In this document: piece by piece, positions 11,262-22,207 of the stretch
Numbering within the stretch: the stretch's first letter is position 1
How the letters are laid out: each line of letters starts with the position of its first letter
Assembly (NCBI GenBank): GCA_016271365.2
Contig: CM057456.1
Location: 667,761,501-667,825,500 of the forward strand
Source of the DNA: Neoceratodus forsteri
Taxonomy: Eukaryota > Chordata > Ceratodontiformes > Ceratodontidae
Length of the DNA: 64,000 nucleotides
Direction of reading: 5' to 3'
Notes under the pieces: generated by a model
The model's input: only the letters and a program-made list of their open reading frames with translations
Told to the model about the DNA's origin: nothing
Databases searched by the model: none
Position numbers and translations under genes: made by a program

Positions 11262-11509
11262 CTAGCAGGATGAGATGCAGCGAGAGCGCTGTCGTTCATA
11301 ATGGGCGCAGCTTTTCATTGATTTTAAATGACGTATGGACCACCTGGCACGAAACGCGGGTATCAGTCAACAACAAGGCCCTTGTTAGTTGAACAGTGCC
11401 CACGCTTTATTGCCAGGTAGCCACTATATAGTTTAAAAATCAATAGAATACTGTCACCATATAATGGAGCGCGCCCCCACGCCTTACTGGTATCTCGTCA
11501 TCCTGCTAG
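11262..11509. mobile_element. Palindromic foldback MITE (248 bp)
   Basis: Ends are CTAGCAGGATGA and TCATCCTGCTAG, a perfect 12-bp inverted repeat. Nearly the whole element folds on itself: CATTGATTTTAAATG pairs imperfectly with AGTTTAAAAATCAATAG, CCACCTGGCACGAAACGCG with the CGCTTTATTGCCAGG side, and the tip is CAACAACAAGG|CCCTTGTTAGTTG. If the outer TA is the target, it would be a TA-duplicating Tc1/mariner-like MITE, but I cannot prove the superfamily. Inserted in the antisense CR1. Confidence 0.65.
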
Positions 11510-12559
11510 TGAGCATGGGGGTGGAGCTTGTGCAGCAGAAAAAACAGGAAGTCCTTGGACCCAGTTTGTATATTTTATGAGGGACAGAACTTTTAATGGC
11601 TTATAAATTTAGGACATTATTAATCTCCTTGGGTCTTCGAGGTAAAGCACCGATGGGTATGGTGCAGGGCAGTATCTTGTAAGTCTCTTTTAAGACCATA
11701 ATAACTCCAAGGTCCCCCGCTTAGTGATCATCAGTACCAACCCATAAAGCAGCTCCTGGTTTCTATGCCCTAGGTGGACAATTCTGCACTTTGTCATTGA
11801 ACCCCAACAGCCCCAATCTTGACCACTTTTTGAGTTTCTCCAAGAGGCATGTGCATGCTCTCTGCTCCCTTCTTAATGCCCACCCTACAAATTTTGGTAT
11901 TGTCTGCAAAAATGCATTCCCTTCTTTGCCAGTTTTTCTGCAATGTCACTTATGAAGACACAGAAGAGGATCTGCGCCAGTACTGAGCTGAGCTGCTCAC
12001 TGTCCCGTCACTGTAATAAGTGCCATTAACCATCACCGTCTGACACCTTAACCTCCACCCCCAACTAGTACTCCATTTTCCAACCTGCATTTCTGGTCGC
12101 CCCCACTCCTTCTGTTCAGCTACCACAACACCATCACTCTGGCATCTGCCAGGACTTCCTCCACCATAGAATGAATCCAATATGTGGAGCAGCTGCCTAG
12201 GTAGTCAGGATACGTTTGCATGTTCTTCCATCCCTAGGACATAAGCGGCAAGGGTGCACAAACACATGCATAGACATGTGTGGCACAGCACCAGTCAATG
12301 TCTTCCCACCCATGGGCTGCTCCCACCTGCACTGCCACTTGTGGTCACTCAGTTGGCAGTACTACAGCTGAGCTGACTGTCCTCCTTCCCCAGAAGAGAG
12401 CCTCTTGTATAACTGATGATCCTCCTACTCTTCCCAGAGAGCCCCTAACGTGAGCTCATTCCTGAACTAAGGTCACCTACACCGCAGGTCATAGCGCTAT
12501 TGTTAAGCTGAAGGGCACATATGTTAACCAGTTTCTAATTAATTTTACCACTTTAGATC

Positions 12560-13270
12560 CCTCCTAGGCTGATCAATCTCTTTAGCCTCGCCCCCCCAAA
12601 ATAGTCAACCACCCTCATCTCTGCTAGATGACCCTTCCAGGCACCAGACTATCAACCATGCAGCTGGACAACCCTTCTAGCCCCAGCCTTTCACATAATG
12701 AGCACTGGAGCTAGAGCACCACACAGGCTCCGGGTCAGCCACTTACCCAGCCAGCCACCCTCCCTACATCTGGACCAGCCTCCAACTACATTCTATACAA
12801 CCACCATGTAGCTGGAGCACCACCCCAAACCTCCACTCTAAACAGACCACATATCTGAAACTGTCCCTCCAAGCCCATGGACCAGCAGTCCCCCACATAA
12901 CCACTCAACCTACAGCTAGATCCACCAGAAGCCCCATACCAGCCTCACCATCCAACCACCCACCCTGCAGCTAGACATCACTTCCAACCTTGAACTAGCC
13001 CCACCACCACCACCACCACCACCAGCCACCCTCCCTGCTGCTGGCTCACTCTTTCATGCCCTGGACTAGCCTCCCCCAGTAGACAATCCTCCCTGCAGCT
13101 AGACCCCTGGGTTCATTCCCACCCATAGACCAGCCTCCCTCCCCTCTGCAGGTTGGGTAACCTCCCCAGAGCTGGACACCCTTTCCAAAAGCTGGACACA
13201 CCCACCGTCCAGAGCAGAACCTCCCTACACCTAGACCCTCCCCAATCACCCTTCCTCAACCGTGGACCCC
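12560..13270. repeat. Degenerate ~55-bp minisatellite, segment 1
   Basis: A C-rich field in which variants of CCACCCTCCCTGCAGCTGGACC recur roughly every 42-69 bp (for example near 12757, 12899, 12955, 13024, 13084 and 13210). A perfect CCA microsatellite occupies about 12999-13023. Similar text reappears at 14985-15480 and 19075-19160, so the three parts were probably one array later split by insertions. Confidence 0.65.
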
Positions 13271-13288
13271 ATACTTCTCAACATAGTA

Positions 13289-13290
13289 TT

Positions 13291-13327
<37 letters not shown>
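13289..13327. repeat. (AT)n microsatellite
   Basis: An almost pure run of about 19 TA dinucleotides closes the first minisatellite segment. Confidence 0.95.
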
Positions 13328-13329
<2 letters not shown>

Positions 13330-13344
13330 CACTAACATATTGCA

Positions 13345-13650
13345 TTTGCAGTGTCAGTGGCTCATCAGGTAGCACACTCGCCTCCGAGGCTGGGAGATCA
13401 GAAGGCTGTGGGTTCTATTCCCATACCAGGCAGTTATGTTAATATCCCAATACTGAGGCTATAGTGCAGCATGAGGGGGATGGCTGCACTCCTGAGGCAC
13501 TGTCTTTCAGATGAGACGTTAAACTGAAGATCCCATCTGCCTGTTCTGGTGGTAGTTCAGGTGGATGTTAAAGATCCCATGGCACTTCTCGAAAAAAGCA
13601 GGGAAATTTTCTCCGGTGCCCTGGCCATATCCCCCCCCCCCCCCAATTCA
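13345..13650 (+). repeat. tRNA-derived SINE with a conserved central domain
   Basis: The head reads GTGGCTCATCAGGTAGCAC (A-box-like) and GGGTTCTATTCCCATACC (B-box-like). It is followed by a central block containing TTTCAGATGAGACGTTAAAC, TTAAAGATCCCATGGCACTT and CCGGTGCCCTGGCCA, ending in a poly-C run at 13631-13644. From memory, a central block of this wording is shared by SINEs of several fish and tetrapod lineages. I cannot name the superfamily with certainty. Quite different from the MIR-like SINEs elsewhere in the window. Confidence 0.7.
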
Positions 13651-13654
13651 CTAA

Positions 13655-14980
13655 AAATACCATCAACAGCTTAATCTGGTTCAAGGTCAGTTGGCTTTCA
13701 TCTGTATTCTCTCCCTCCGCGTCGTACCTGAAAATAGGCAAGAATCTGTCTAGTGTACTTAGCCAGTCAACAAAAACGAAATAAAATAAACATAAAATAT
13801 AAATTAATGCAGTCTTTAGCAAAAGAAATAAAAAAAAATACACTGATCCCCAGATTACAAAATGGATTTGCAACTGTTAAATACAAATATTAAATGCAAA
13901 AAAACCGTTCCCCCACAAACACACTCAAATATCTGCAGTAAATAATTCTTCCTTTAGGGTAACTCCAGATTTTCTCAAATTAAAAAAAGTTGTAATCTTT
14001 TCTCTATGCAGTCTGAATTTGCTCAGTTATACAGTCTTCCTGCTGTTCATTCTCCTGCCCCCACCAACACCAACACCACTTTAAAGTAACTAAATCAGCA
14101 AAAATTCCACAAATAACAAGTAATCTAGAGGCACAATGCATCCTAAACACTTTAAGGGGAGGGTTGATTGAAAATAAATGTGTATTTCAAAAGTTTAGCC
14201 AAGAGTTCAGAGAAGAGAAATATTTCAAGACAAAACATTGAAAGTGAAACTTGCACAGCATTTCATTTTGAAAAAAAAACATCTGAGTGATAATTCTTTA
14301 CTGTATTTAACATTTGAGGAGTTAAAAAGATGTACTTTTAAACATAAGCTCTTACCTTAACATGTAAATCTTAGCTGTAGGAAACCTCAGTTGTTCAAAA
14401 ATGGAGACCACAGGCGCAGTACAGTTTCATCACACTGGACACAGACAGGAAGAGAGCTGGGAAATGTAGGCCTCTCTACTGAGTAGGCTTATGGAAATGA
14501 AGTTTAGAATAGACTTTAAAGGGACACTGCCAACTTTTTTGCACCATATTATTTCCAGGTAAAATCACATTTTATTATTGCTTACCTTCTGTAAAATTCA
14601 TTGGTGTTGCTGGTTGTTTTATCTGTCTCCTTGCTTAGTAGAACTGAAATGCATGGTAAGGTACCCAGCCTTGATTGGCAAATTTAAATCCTAAAACTAC
14701 TCCGCTGACTGTAATCTTCATTTATGATTCAGTTGTATTAAAAAAAATTGACCTTTTAAGAGCATTGCAGATCTATTTCTAATCCTCATTTAGAAATAAC
14801 TTACTCTTGAACAACTAGTCTGCTGAAATACTTCTTAGAATTTAGTATTCTTAGCGGTTGTATTTTTGAATGATGATTAAAGATTATTAAAAATGACTAA
14901 AATTAGTCTTTGAAGACAAATTAATGAATGCTTTAATACTAAATTTAGTATTTGACTTCAGTGAGGGTTCCCAAGTACAG
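13655..14980. other. Unassigned AT-rich stretch
   Basis: No reading frame with a recognisable motif. The composition changes sharply from the flanking C-rich minisatellite, so this block (with the SINE before it) is probably an insertion into the array, but no terminal repeats or target duplication were found. Confidence 0.4.
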
Positions 14981-14984
14981 ACCT

Positions 14985-15480
14985 TTGGGCCTGCACCCCA
15001 CATGACCACTCACATCTTGAACACCCCCTGCCCAGATGACCACCCAGCTGGACAACCATATCAACATCCCAATAGACCTCTCCCAAGTTGTGTACCTTGC
15101 CTGCAGCTAGTCCACCCTACAAGCCCCAAACCAGCCTCTCCCCATCAACTATCACCCACCCAGTAGCTGGCTGCTCCAGGCCATCCTTCCTACCCTCAGA
15201 CACAATCCCCCTGCAGATGGAACCCCACAGACCTGCCTCCCCACCTCAGTAGACCACCTTCCTGCAGCTGGACCAACCTTACAGTCTCACCAAACAAAGC
15301 ACCCTCCTTAGAGCTGGACCAGCACCCTCTAGATAACAACTCTTTCTGCAGCTGGACCCACCCAGACTACCCATCTTGCCCAGATACCAGTTCCCCATCC
15401 CACCACTGACCACTCTGCTTGCACATAGAAAACCCGATCCTGACCTACGCCACACATCCCAGGACCTGAGACGCTACTGA
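14985..15480. repeat. Degenerate ~55-bp minisatellite, segment 2
   Basis: Same C-rich unit as at 12560-13270, with variants of CCACCTTCCTGCAGCTGGACC near 15010, 15040, 15100, 15250 and 15350. It ends near 15480 where the MULE element's non-coding sequence begins. Confidence 0.6.
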
Positions 15481-16394
15481 ACAGCATGGATGATCTGAAA
15501 ACACCCACCCCCTTTGTGGTGCACCCTCCGAGGACACACTGACCTGATCACAGACCCCCTGGTAAGGATGACTGTCTCACCATCCATGGGACAGGGATGA
15601 AACAAATAGCCGTGCATGCCCCAGTGTGTTGACCAGCCATCCCAGGCAGCATGGCGGATTGTCCGTGCATCCCTGCATGTGTGATTATGTCAGCTGACAG
15701 CAGCCAGCTGGGCATGCATGAAGGAATTGGAATACCATGCCTGTTGGTCAGTGCATGCATGACACTGCAGGCACACAGCAGAGCGGCACAGCGAGAGCAT
15801 GGATAGCTGCACCAGGAAATGGTCCACAGCAACACCACATGTGGATGCCAGGACATAGAGCAGCAAGCCATTACACCAATCGTGTAATGTGTGTATGTGG
15901 CTGCAGGTCATGCTAGCCCACCATGGGCCTGCGAAACACACAGAAAAAAGTCTGGAGATGTTTGGAGGCTGTGCCACAGGAGCCCACTGTGGCATGAAGG
16001 CTGCCAGTGTGTTGTGGGAGGTCTCTACAAGGCTCATTGCAGGAATGCTGTTACCACACAGTTGCACAGCTGGAAGGATTGGTGGCCACTCACACAGCTT
16101 CAGACCTGTGCAATGTGTGGCACACATGAACAGCTGAAAGGATTTTGGGGGACTCACACAGAGTCAGGCCTGTGCGACATGTGACACACAGTGCAGATGT
16201 GGCAGTGTGCAGTGGGCTGCTTGGTGATACCCAGCAGTGTTGTGATGAGACATCACCACCAGGTTGGGGTGCATGTTAAATGTGGGGGTGAAACTTTATT
16301 CAACAGTAGGGAGCCACAGTGGAAACCTGGTGGCTGTGCATGATGTGTACTGTGAGTGTACAACAGTCAGGTGCCAAGTCACCATGGAAACCCT
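15481..16394 (-). other. MULE transposon non-coding sequence, 3' of its transposase gene
   Basis: CA/TG-rich sequence with little CpG, like the adjoining MULE gene. Open frames here have no recognisable domains. The outer boundary is inferred from where the minisatellite stops (about 15480). I could not find a convincing terminal inverted repeat or 9-bp duplication. Confidence 0.45.
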
Positions 16395-18467
16395 ACAGGG
16401 TGGTGTTGGGTGCCATGCCACAGAGGAACTTCAGCAGCTTGCCCTTGTCCTTGGATGCTAGTACCATCCTTATCCACTCCTCATAGCTCTTCTTGGGTGG
16501 TGTCCATGGCAGTCCACAACAAATGCCTTCCCTGGTGACATAGGTTCATTGCTGTTCCCTTTGGAGTTCTGCTAGCATTGTCATGACCCCTACATGCACC
16601 TTCCCGAGCAGGGCATGGAGATGGCAGTGCCAGATCTCAACATTGCTTTGGGTCCACGGTATACCTCGCTCGTTGAGATCTGCAACCAACCACAGCTGAG
16701 TGGGAACATGGGGTCGTATCTCGTGGGCACCTTGGTCACCCTACTGTACAGCCATATCCTGCCAAGCACATGTGTCTGCTCGAAACAATAGAAGAGTGTG
16801 GTGGGATTGGGGAGAATGGCTGACTTCAGGAGGTTGAATGCTGCTGGAATGTCCTGTGCCAGGAGATGGGCGAGGGCCACAAGTTCATGGATCTTCAGGC
16901 TGAAGTCTGGGTCACTTCTGTATTGTGGTGCAAGGCCAAAGCTCTGGACCTTCCGCCACACAATCTGCCCAAAGTGGAACAGGCATCCCTTATTTATGGT
17001 TTGTGGAAATTCCATCTTACAGGCATTGATCACAGCCTGCTCAAAGTCAGTGATGATCATAGGTGGTTTGAGGGTGCAGGACTATATACTGGCATATTTA
17101 TTCAGCTCCTGGAACAAAGTGCAGTAACATTGCAGGCTTTTTGTCGTCATCAGTGTATACACCAATGACATAATGAGGTTGTTAGGGCCCATCCCCATGG
17201 GTGCATGGATGGTGTACAATTAGTGAACAGGTGTGGCACAGTCTTGAACGTACCATCCATCATCCAGAAGGGTGCCTGTGCTAGGTCCCTGATGTTGTCC
17301 TCTGTGGTGAGTAGAAGGACCTGGTGGGTGGTGCTGCCGGTGATCCTGCTGTACCATGGCCATCCAGTCACCGTCTGTAGCTGCTTGGGGATAGTGAGGT
17401 TAGCCAGTGTCACTGGTTCTGGTGAGAGGTCCTTGCAGTGGGTCCTGTTCACAATCTGCAGCAGGGCCCTCTTGCTTGGCAACTGTTGCCACAGCTCAGT
17501 GGTCGTTGCAGTTGCTTCACTCTGCAGTAGCTATGCGGGGCTAGCCATGGTGCTGTGTGCCTTCTGCTTGATGCCAGCCAACACCTGTGCTGGTAGAACA
17601 TCTGTCACCTCCAGAGCATGACTGTGCTTATTCCTTTTCTTTAGGTGGTGCTGGCCATCCTTGGGCAGTGTGATGGCCTGGCCGAGGCAGGACTTGGACT
17701 TATGGTGCTGGCAGCACCGTTACACTGTCTCAGGCCATCCCAGTGGTGCAGAGGATTGAGGCACTGGATGTCATACCTTGTGCCATGCCAGTGACCCGGG
17801 TTCAGCATTGAGCCTGGGCCATCAGGGGTCGGCAGGGGAGGACTGGGATCGAATGTCCATAGACTGCTTTCCCAGTCCTGGGGTTGGCTGGGGAATTTCA
17901 CTGTGCTGTAGCAGCCCCCTGTAGATGCCCAGGGGCACTACTAATGTCAGTGACACTAGATGGGGAGCACGGCATATGTCGGTACATTGCTCCTGGACGT
18001 CATTGCGCATCCATGCTACTGGGGCCAATTGAAGGAAAATGGCTGGGCATGACCTTGCAGCTTGATGGCTGTGCTCTGAGCCACCCGGAGGACTTTGGTG
18101 GAGTCCTGTTGAGGAGGGTCCGGGGCTATCCTGGCTGGTAGAGGCAGAGGGAGAGCCCTCCAGCAAGATGGCATGATGGCCGTCTCTGATCCTCCTGGGT
18201 GCAGTTTGAGCTACCCAGCTCTCCAGGTGGGTGGAGCTGGTTGCTGGATGCCCCAAGCTGGAGTGTGTGCCACAGCAGGTGAAAAATATGATACATTAAA
18301 AAAAAGTACACTGTCTCATTGCAGGTCCATTCATGGACCAGGAGGTAGCCATTCACATTTAGCTTTGACTTTCCCTTCCTGGATGGTACCACCTCACAGA
18401 TTGTCCATGTTGTTGGGGTTGCAGTTGAGCACCCTGGCCCCTCCATGGCTTCCATGCTGTCCTCCAT
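16395..18467 (-). pseudogene. MULE transposase with FLYWCH zinc finger, split by a SINE
   Basis: Cut-and-paste transposase of the Mutator-like (MULE) superfamily, read on the minus strand. N-terminal FLYWCH-type finger: ICEVVPSRKGKSKLNVNGYL then VHEWTC (about 18404-18320). After the SINE it resumes with a Cys/His segment ending in HSHALEV (to about 17600). A block ELWQQLPSKRALLQIVNR leads to FWMMDGTFKTVP with the first catalytic Asp (about 17260), IITDFEQAVINAC with the second Asp (about 17045), GCLFHFGQ, and NVEIWH with the catalytic Glu (about 16640). The tail reads KSYEEWIRMVLASK and LCGMAPN, as in the family. Several in-frame stops (one at the SINE junction, one before LLQSEAT) and two frameshifts make it dead. 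The DDE triad itself is still readable. Confidence 0.85.
17733..18306 (+). repeat. Long SINE family X, copy 1 (574 bp) with 12-bp target duplication
   Basis: Inserted in the MULE gene. The flanks carry an exact TACACTGTCTCA at 17721-17732 and 18307-18318, and the element ends in an A-rich tail (ATTAAAAAAAA). The head GTGGTGCAGAGGATTGAGGC followed by GACCCGGGTTCAGCATTGAG resembles tRNA A- and B-boxes. It aligns along its length with the copy at 30349-30940, for example at TTGAGGCACTGGATG, GGGCCATCAGGGTC, GGAAAATGGC and the tail. Neither copy encodes a protein, although each contains spurious open frames. Confidence 0.85.
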
Positions 18468-19070
18468 TGTGCCAGAGGACTGTGCAACATGACCGGCTTT
18501 GGTTCCAGTTTGCTATCTGGTGTGATTGCACTCGCTTGCACATCACACTCCATGGGCCACACCTGTGGCAGTTGCTACTTGTCTGTGGGTGGTTTGTACC
18601 AGTACTGTAGTGCCACTGTCTGCCCAGAGTCCCAGTGCTTCAAGGCTGTGCTGTGCACCATGGTCACATTCAAGTTCTGTGTCCACAGTGTCCTGGGCCC
18701 CCATCAGCTACTGTGCTGCAGTGGGGCTATGCTCCATGGTACACTTCCCTGCTATCCAGCAAGCAGGGATGCAGGGTCCCTGTGTGTTGTGCACTCTACC
18801 TACAGGTCATTGTCCACCTACCTAAGCTGGCCATTGCACCCCCCAGCATTGGCATCCGTAGTTCCCATGCATGCCTTCATGAGTCCATGTCTGTCCGCTG
18901 CCCCCATGCATCATTTTCTCATGCCTACCTGTTTTCTATGTTCTCTTCAGCTGTATTTCCCTGACCTGAGACTTCTCCTGTAAATGATCTATTGTAGCCC
19001 TCACTGTGCTCTTTCCTATGGGGCTTGCATTTTCTGCCCCGTGCCGGTTTTTTTGTCAGAGTTTCAGTTC
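18468..19070 (-). other. MULE transposon 5' flank, non-coding
   Basis: Continues the CA/TG-rich composition upstream of the MULE start codon. No terminal repeat recognised. The minisatellite resumes at about 19080, which sets the approximate right end of the MULE insertion. Confidence 0.4.
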
Positions 19071-19074
19071 ACCT

Positions 19075-19160
19075 GCTTTGTTTACTAACCACTCTCCCTG
19101 CATCTGAAACGGGCCCTACCCAGCCAACCACTCTCCCTGCAGCTGAACCACCCTTTCGGC
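19075..19160. repeat. Minisatellite remnant, segment 3
   Basis: CCACTCTCCCTGCATCTGAA and CCACTCTCCCTGCAGCTGAA are two adjacent units of the ~55-bp minisatellite, showing the array continued across the MULE insertion site. Confidence 0.6.
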
Positions 19161-19179
19161 CCCTGGAGAAACCTTCACC

Positions 19180-19760
19180 AAGGAAAGCACTGTCCATGGA
19201 CCATTTCACAGTTACAAGGAGGGAGGAAGAGGCCCCCCAGCTGAGTAGGAAGCAACTGCTGGTGAGGGACTTAATTAGGGGGATAGACTTGCGAGCAGGG
19301 TGGGGTAAAGGAGAGGTAGGTGAAATACCTGAGAGGTACTTTGGCTTGGAGGGATGAGAGCAGATACAGTGGATCATTAGGCAGCAGGAGATGAGAGGGA
19401 GCTAGATGTCATTGTCCACCTGGGGACAAATGACTTAGCAAGGGATGGGGTAGGGGTAGTGCACGGAAATTTCAGGGATGGGGGGGCTCCTCAAGCATGC
19501 ATGGTGGCTTTTGCCAAAAGGTTGCCTATATACATCTTGGGAGAAGATAGGACTCTCCACACGGCTTTCAACAGTTGGTTAAAGGCATGGTGCAGGGTGG
19601 GGCTCAGTACTAGGAGTGGGCCGCTTCAGTGTCTTCATAAGTGAAATTGCAGAAGAACTGAATGGGAAGGTATGTCTTTTTTGCAGATTCCACCAAAACC
19701 TGTTATAGGGTTGACACTCAGGAGGGTGTGGAGAAAGGGTTCACCCATGCTGGTGTGACA
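19180..19760 (+). pseudogene. Internally deleted CR1: ORF1 esterase fragment joined to RT fragment
   Basis: QLLVRDLIRGIDLRAGWG at about 19253-19305 corresponds to the block I ('GDSLIRG') region of the CR1 ORF1 esterase. VHLGTNDLARDG-type sequence near 19415-19445 is block III. About 200 bp later the sequence reads the RT block 'EIAEELNGKVCLFADSTKTC' (about 19643-19700), where the catalytic A-D-D reads A-D-S. ORF1 and RT are therefore only a few hundred bases apart, so the endonuclease and most of the RT have been lost. Frames are broken throughout. Confidence 0.65.
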
Positions 19761-20000
19761 GCCATGTTGCTGTTGCCGATTACAGCACAGGCCACATTAT
19801 AGCACCGGGCAAAACGTATCCTGGGAGTTACACCACCAAAGTGCCCTCCTGGGAAACATTCTCCATTGGGCCCCCTCTCCTAATTATCCCACAGGTCCAG
19901 GTTCTTAATTTACCTCTTCTCCAGTCCTACCCCATCCTACAATCACCCCACAGATATACAGTAGATTGTTACTATCCCTGATGTTCAGTGGTTCCCATTT
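19760..20000. other. Short unassigned stretch
   Basis: No recognisable content between the CR1 fragment and the antisense LINE. Confidence 0.35.
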
Positions 20001-20700
20001 ATTTATTTATTCATTCATTTGTTTACCGAGTAGGTGCACTGGTCCGAGAACCATTTTCAGGCATGACCTGGGCCATTGAGGATGGCACAGGAATACAAGC
20101 AAGTACAAAGGAGGCTGGGACAAGGCATACAATAGACAGTAATAAAAATATACAGGATATTTATATGAAGATATATATAAACTTGCAGCACAATGGATAA
20201 ATAACATTTATGACAATAGTAGGTACAGTAGTAGCCAAGTTGTAATACAAATTAGGCATGATCTGAGATGAGTAAAGGAAAAAGTGCATCATGGCAGTGT
20301 AGGTATGGACCAAGAAGGAAAAGGAAGGGAAGTAGAGGCATGATAATAAGTTGGGAGGGCAGGAGCAAGTAGTGGAGGACAGAAGGTGAGATCCAAGGAG
20401 AGAGTCAAGAGTCCTGGAGAGTCAGTGGTGCTAAGTGGAGGGGCAGGTTGTTCCAAAGGAAAGGGGCTACAGATGAGAATGCACATTTACCCATACGGTG
20501 GAGACTAGGGGGCACTCAAGCATGGGGCCAGCAGTGAGGCAGAGCTCTAGAACAAATACATTTGGCCAGAGAAGGTGGGATTGTGGAGCGGTAGCTCGGT
20601 TTTGGATGGCCTTATTGACTGTGCTGGCCAGGAGATAGGTCTGTTGAGCTGATGGGGGAAGCCAGCCCAGGGCCTGATAGAGTGAGAAGTGGTGTGTTGA
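20000..20700 (-). pseudogene. Antisense LINE 3' end, L2/Rex-like RT C-terminus
   Basis: On the minus strand FSSVAPFLWNNLPLHLAPLT (about 20485-20425) matches the 'FS..AP.LWN.LP..LR' motif found at the C-terminus of RT proteins in L2-type and related LINEs. Downstream on that strand is a pyrimidine-rich 3' UTR ending in an ATTT repeat tract at 19997-20018. A stop follows the motif after LQDS, and the upstream RT core is missing. It could be L2, Rex/Babar or another jockey-superfamily clade. Confidence 0.6.
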
Positions 20701-21440
20701 GTGAAAGTCCTTGCCCCCTGTATATCCAAAGTCCCCACCATGACCCAGTTAGTTCTTACAACAAATACTACCCTCTGGTCCCCAGCCTTGCTATATATTT
20801 GACACCCTTCCACATTTGGCACAGACCATCCTCTCAGCTCCTTGATCAGGCAAAAAATGGATGATAGTTCATAATCATGTGCTAACTGTACACAGCTGTT
20901 TATACAATAGGCACATGACAGCAAAACTGGCGTTCTGTCCTCAGTTGGTCACAGAGGCTAGCAGAGTGTCTGTGCCAATTGACACTGTGGGGAGAGTGCG
21001 TAAACATATGGTGCGAGTGGTGGGACTGGGTGAGCAGGTAGTTATTGGCAGTTTCCAATGTACGGAATGGACAGCAGCACTACTGAACACCAAGGGAAGT
21101 GTGATATTACTGATGGTGGGAGCTCAAAGGGAAAGTGGTAGGAGGCAGAGGTGATACTACCTGGTTTAGGGAGGCAACATCTTTTAGAGCCATTTACCAA
21201 CTGGTCAGAGACTCACTAACTATGCTATTCAAGATATCATTTTGTGATCCTACCCTGTTTTGGGGGTGCAAAGTGTTGTTTGAGAGTCACTTACCCATTT
21301 AGCGATCGCAAATGCTCTTTGAATGTTCTGGTCTATGTGAACAATAACAGTCCATTACCAGTAAGATAAAGACAAGTGAACAAATACAAATATGGAATTG
21401 ACAGCTGTTCTCCATGAGGTTGATAATGTAATTTATCTTA
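20700..21440. other. Unassigned stretch, no gene seen
   Basis: No motif-bearing frame and no obvious repeat structure. Confidence 0.35.
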
Positions 21441-22140
21441 ACAATGCGTTAGAGTACAAAGTATGATGAGATTAATACTGGTACCACTGTGCTACCACAT
21501 GAGTCTAGGGTTGCTGTGAGAGGTACCAAATACTGAAGTTTCAAAATAACGCAGTACCATTGTGCTGCCAGTGTACCAGTATTTGTGGGAGCTGACAAAA
21601 ATCTCAAAATTTCGTGATACCATTGTATTACCAGTGTATGTGTGAGAGACAGAGAAAATGGTAAAACATGCCATAGGGATACCATTCTGCCAGTGCACTC
21701 CCAATGCACAGAGGAAAATCTATATATCACCTACCACTGTGATACCAGAGTACCACTGGGTAGTACTATTGTGGATTTTTCAGCTGACCACAGTATTGCC
21801 ATTGCTATACCACTGTAATGCCATTGTGACAAATTCAGTAAGGGTAACCAGATTGCTGAGACAATGCAGTGCTAAAGAAGTGTGATAAAATTATAAAGTG
21901 TTGCCAGTACTACTGCAGTGTGCAGCAAAAATTTGTGAAGGAAATACAGTGCTAAAGAAGTGTGCATGAAAATCTAATAATTATTTGCAGTGCTCTTACA
22001 GTCTGCATCAAAACATAAGAAAGACTGAGCAGTGGTACAACAGTGTAGCAGAAAGTCAGTGCAGTGTATTAACAGTGCACTGATGAAAAGCAGTGCTTTG
22101 TCAGTCTGGACTGAAATAACACTGAAATCAGACTGAAGAT
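21440..22140. repeat. Degenerate repeat field built on TACCA(C/T)TGTG and CAGTGC motifs
   Basis: The words GTACCACTGTG, GTACCATTGTG, ATACCATTGTATTACCAGTG and ACCACTGTGATACCAGAGTA recur many times. CAGTGCTAAAGAAGTGTG appears twice (about 21867 and 21948). It looks like an eroded tandem array with variable unit length rather than unique sequence. Confidence 0.55.
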
Positions 22141-22207
22141 GGAAGTGTGCACTCCACTTCCCTCTGGGATGCCACATTGTTGTTCTTCTAGTCCCCGCAC
22201 CTGTGCT

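Larger units (their letters stand above)
10150..12180 (-). pseudogene. Antisense CR1-type LINE reverse transcriptase (copy 5)
   Basis: Read on the minus strand from high to low coordinates. RCQTVMVNGTYYSDGTVSSS at about 12080-12020 matches the RT block before 'SGVPQGSVLGP'. KLKKWSRLGLLGFNDKVQ at about 11840-11790 matches the segment after the catalytic motif, then AGDLGVIMVLKETYK. Near 10540 the sequence corresponds to the 'VQLWRLHLRK' region, and at 10440-10260 to 'RGDMMETHKYLTRMNRVLG' and 'KNYYFTERVVDTW'. Two small DNA elements are inserted at 10557-10937 and 11262-11509. Stops and shifts are throughout. This copy is opposite in strand to the CR1 copies at 1-9 kb. Confidence 0.75.

Noticed and set aside
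15548..16184. Several 80-155 codon frames on both strands
   Set aside because: TG/CA-rich MULE flank. The products lack domains and overlap in opposite strands.
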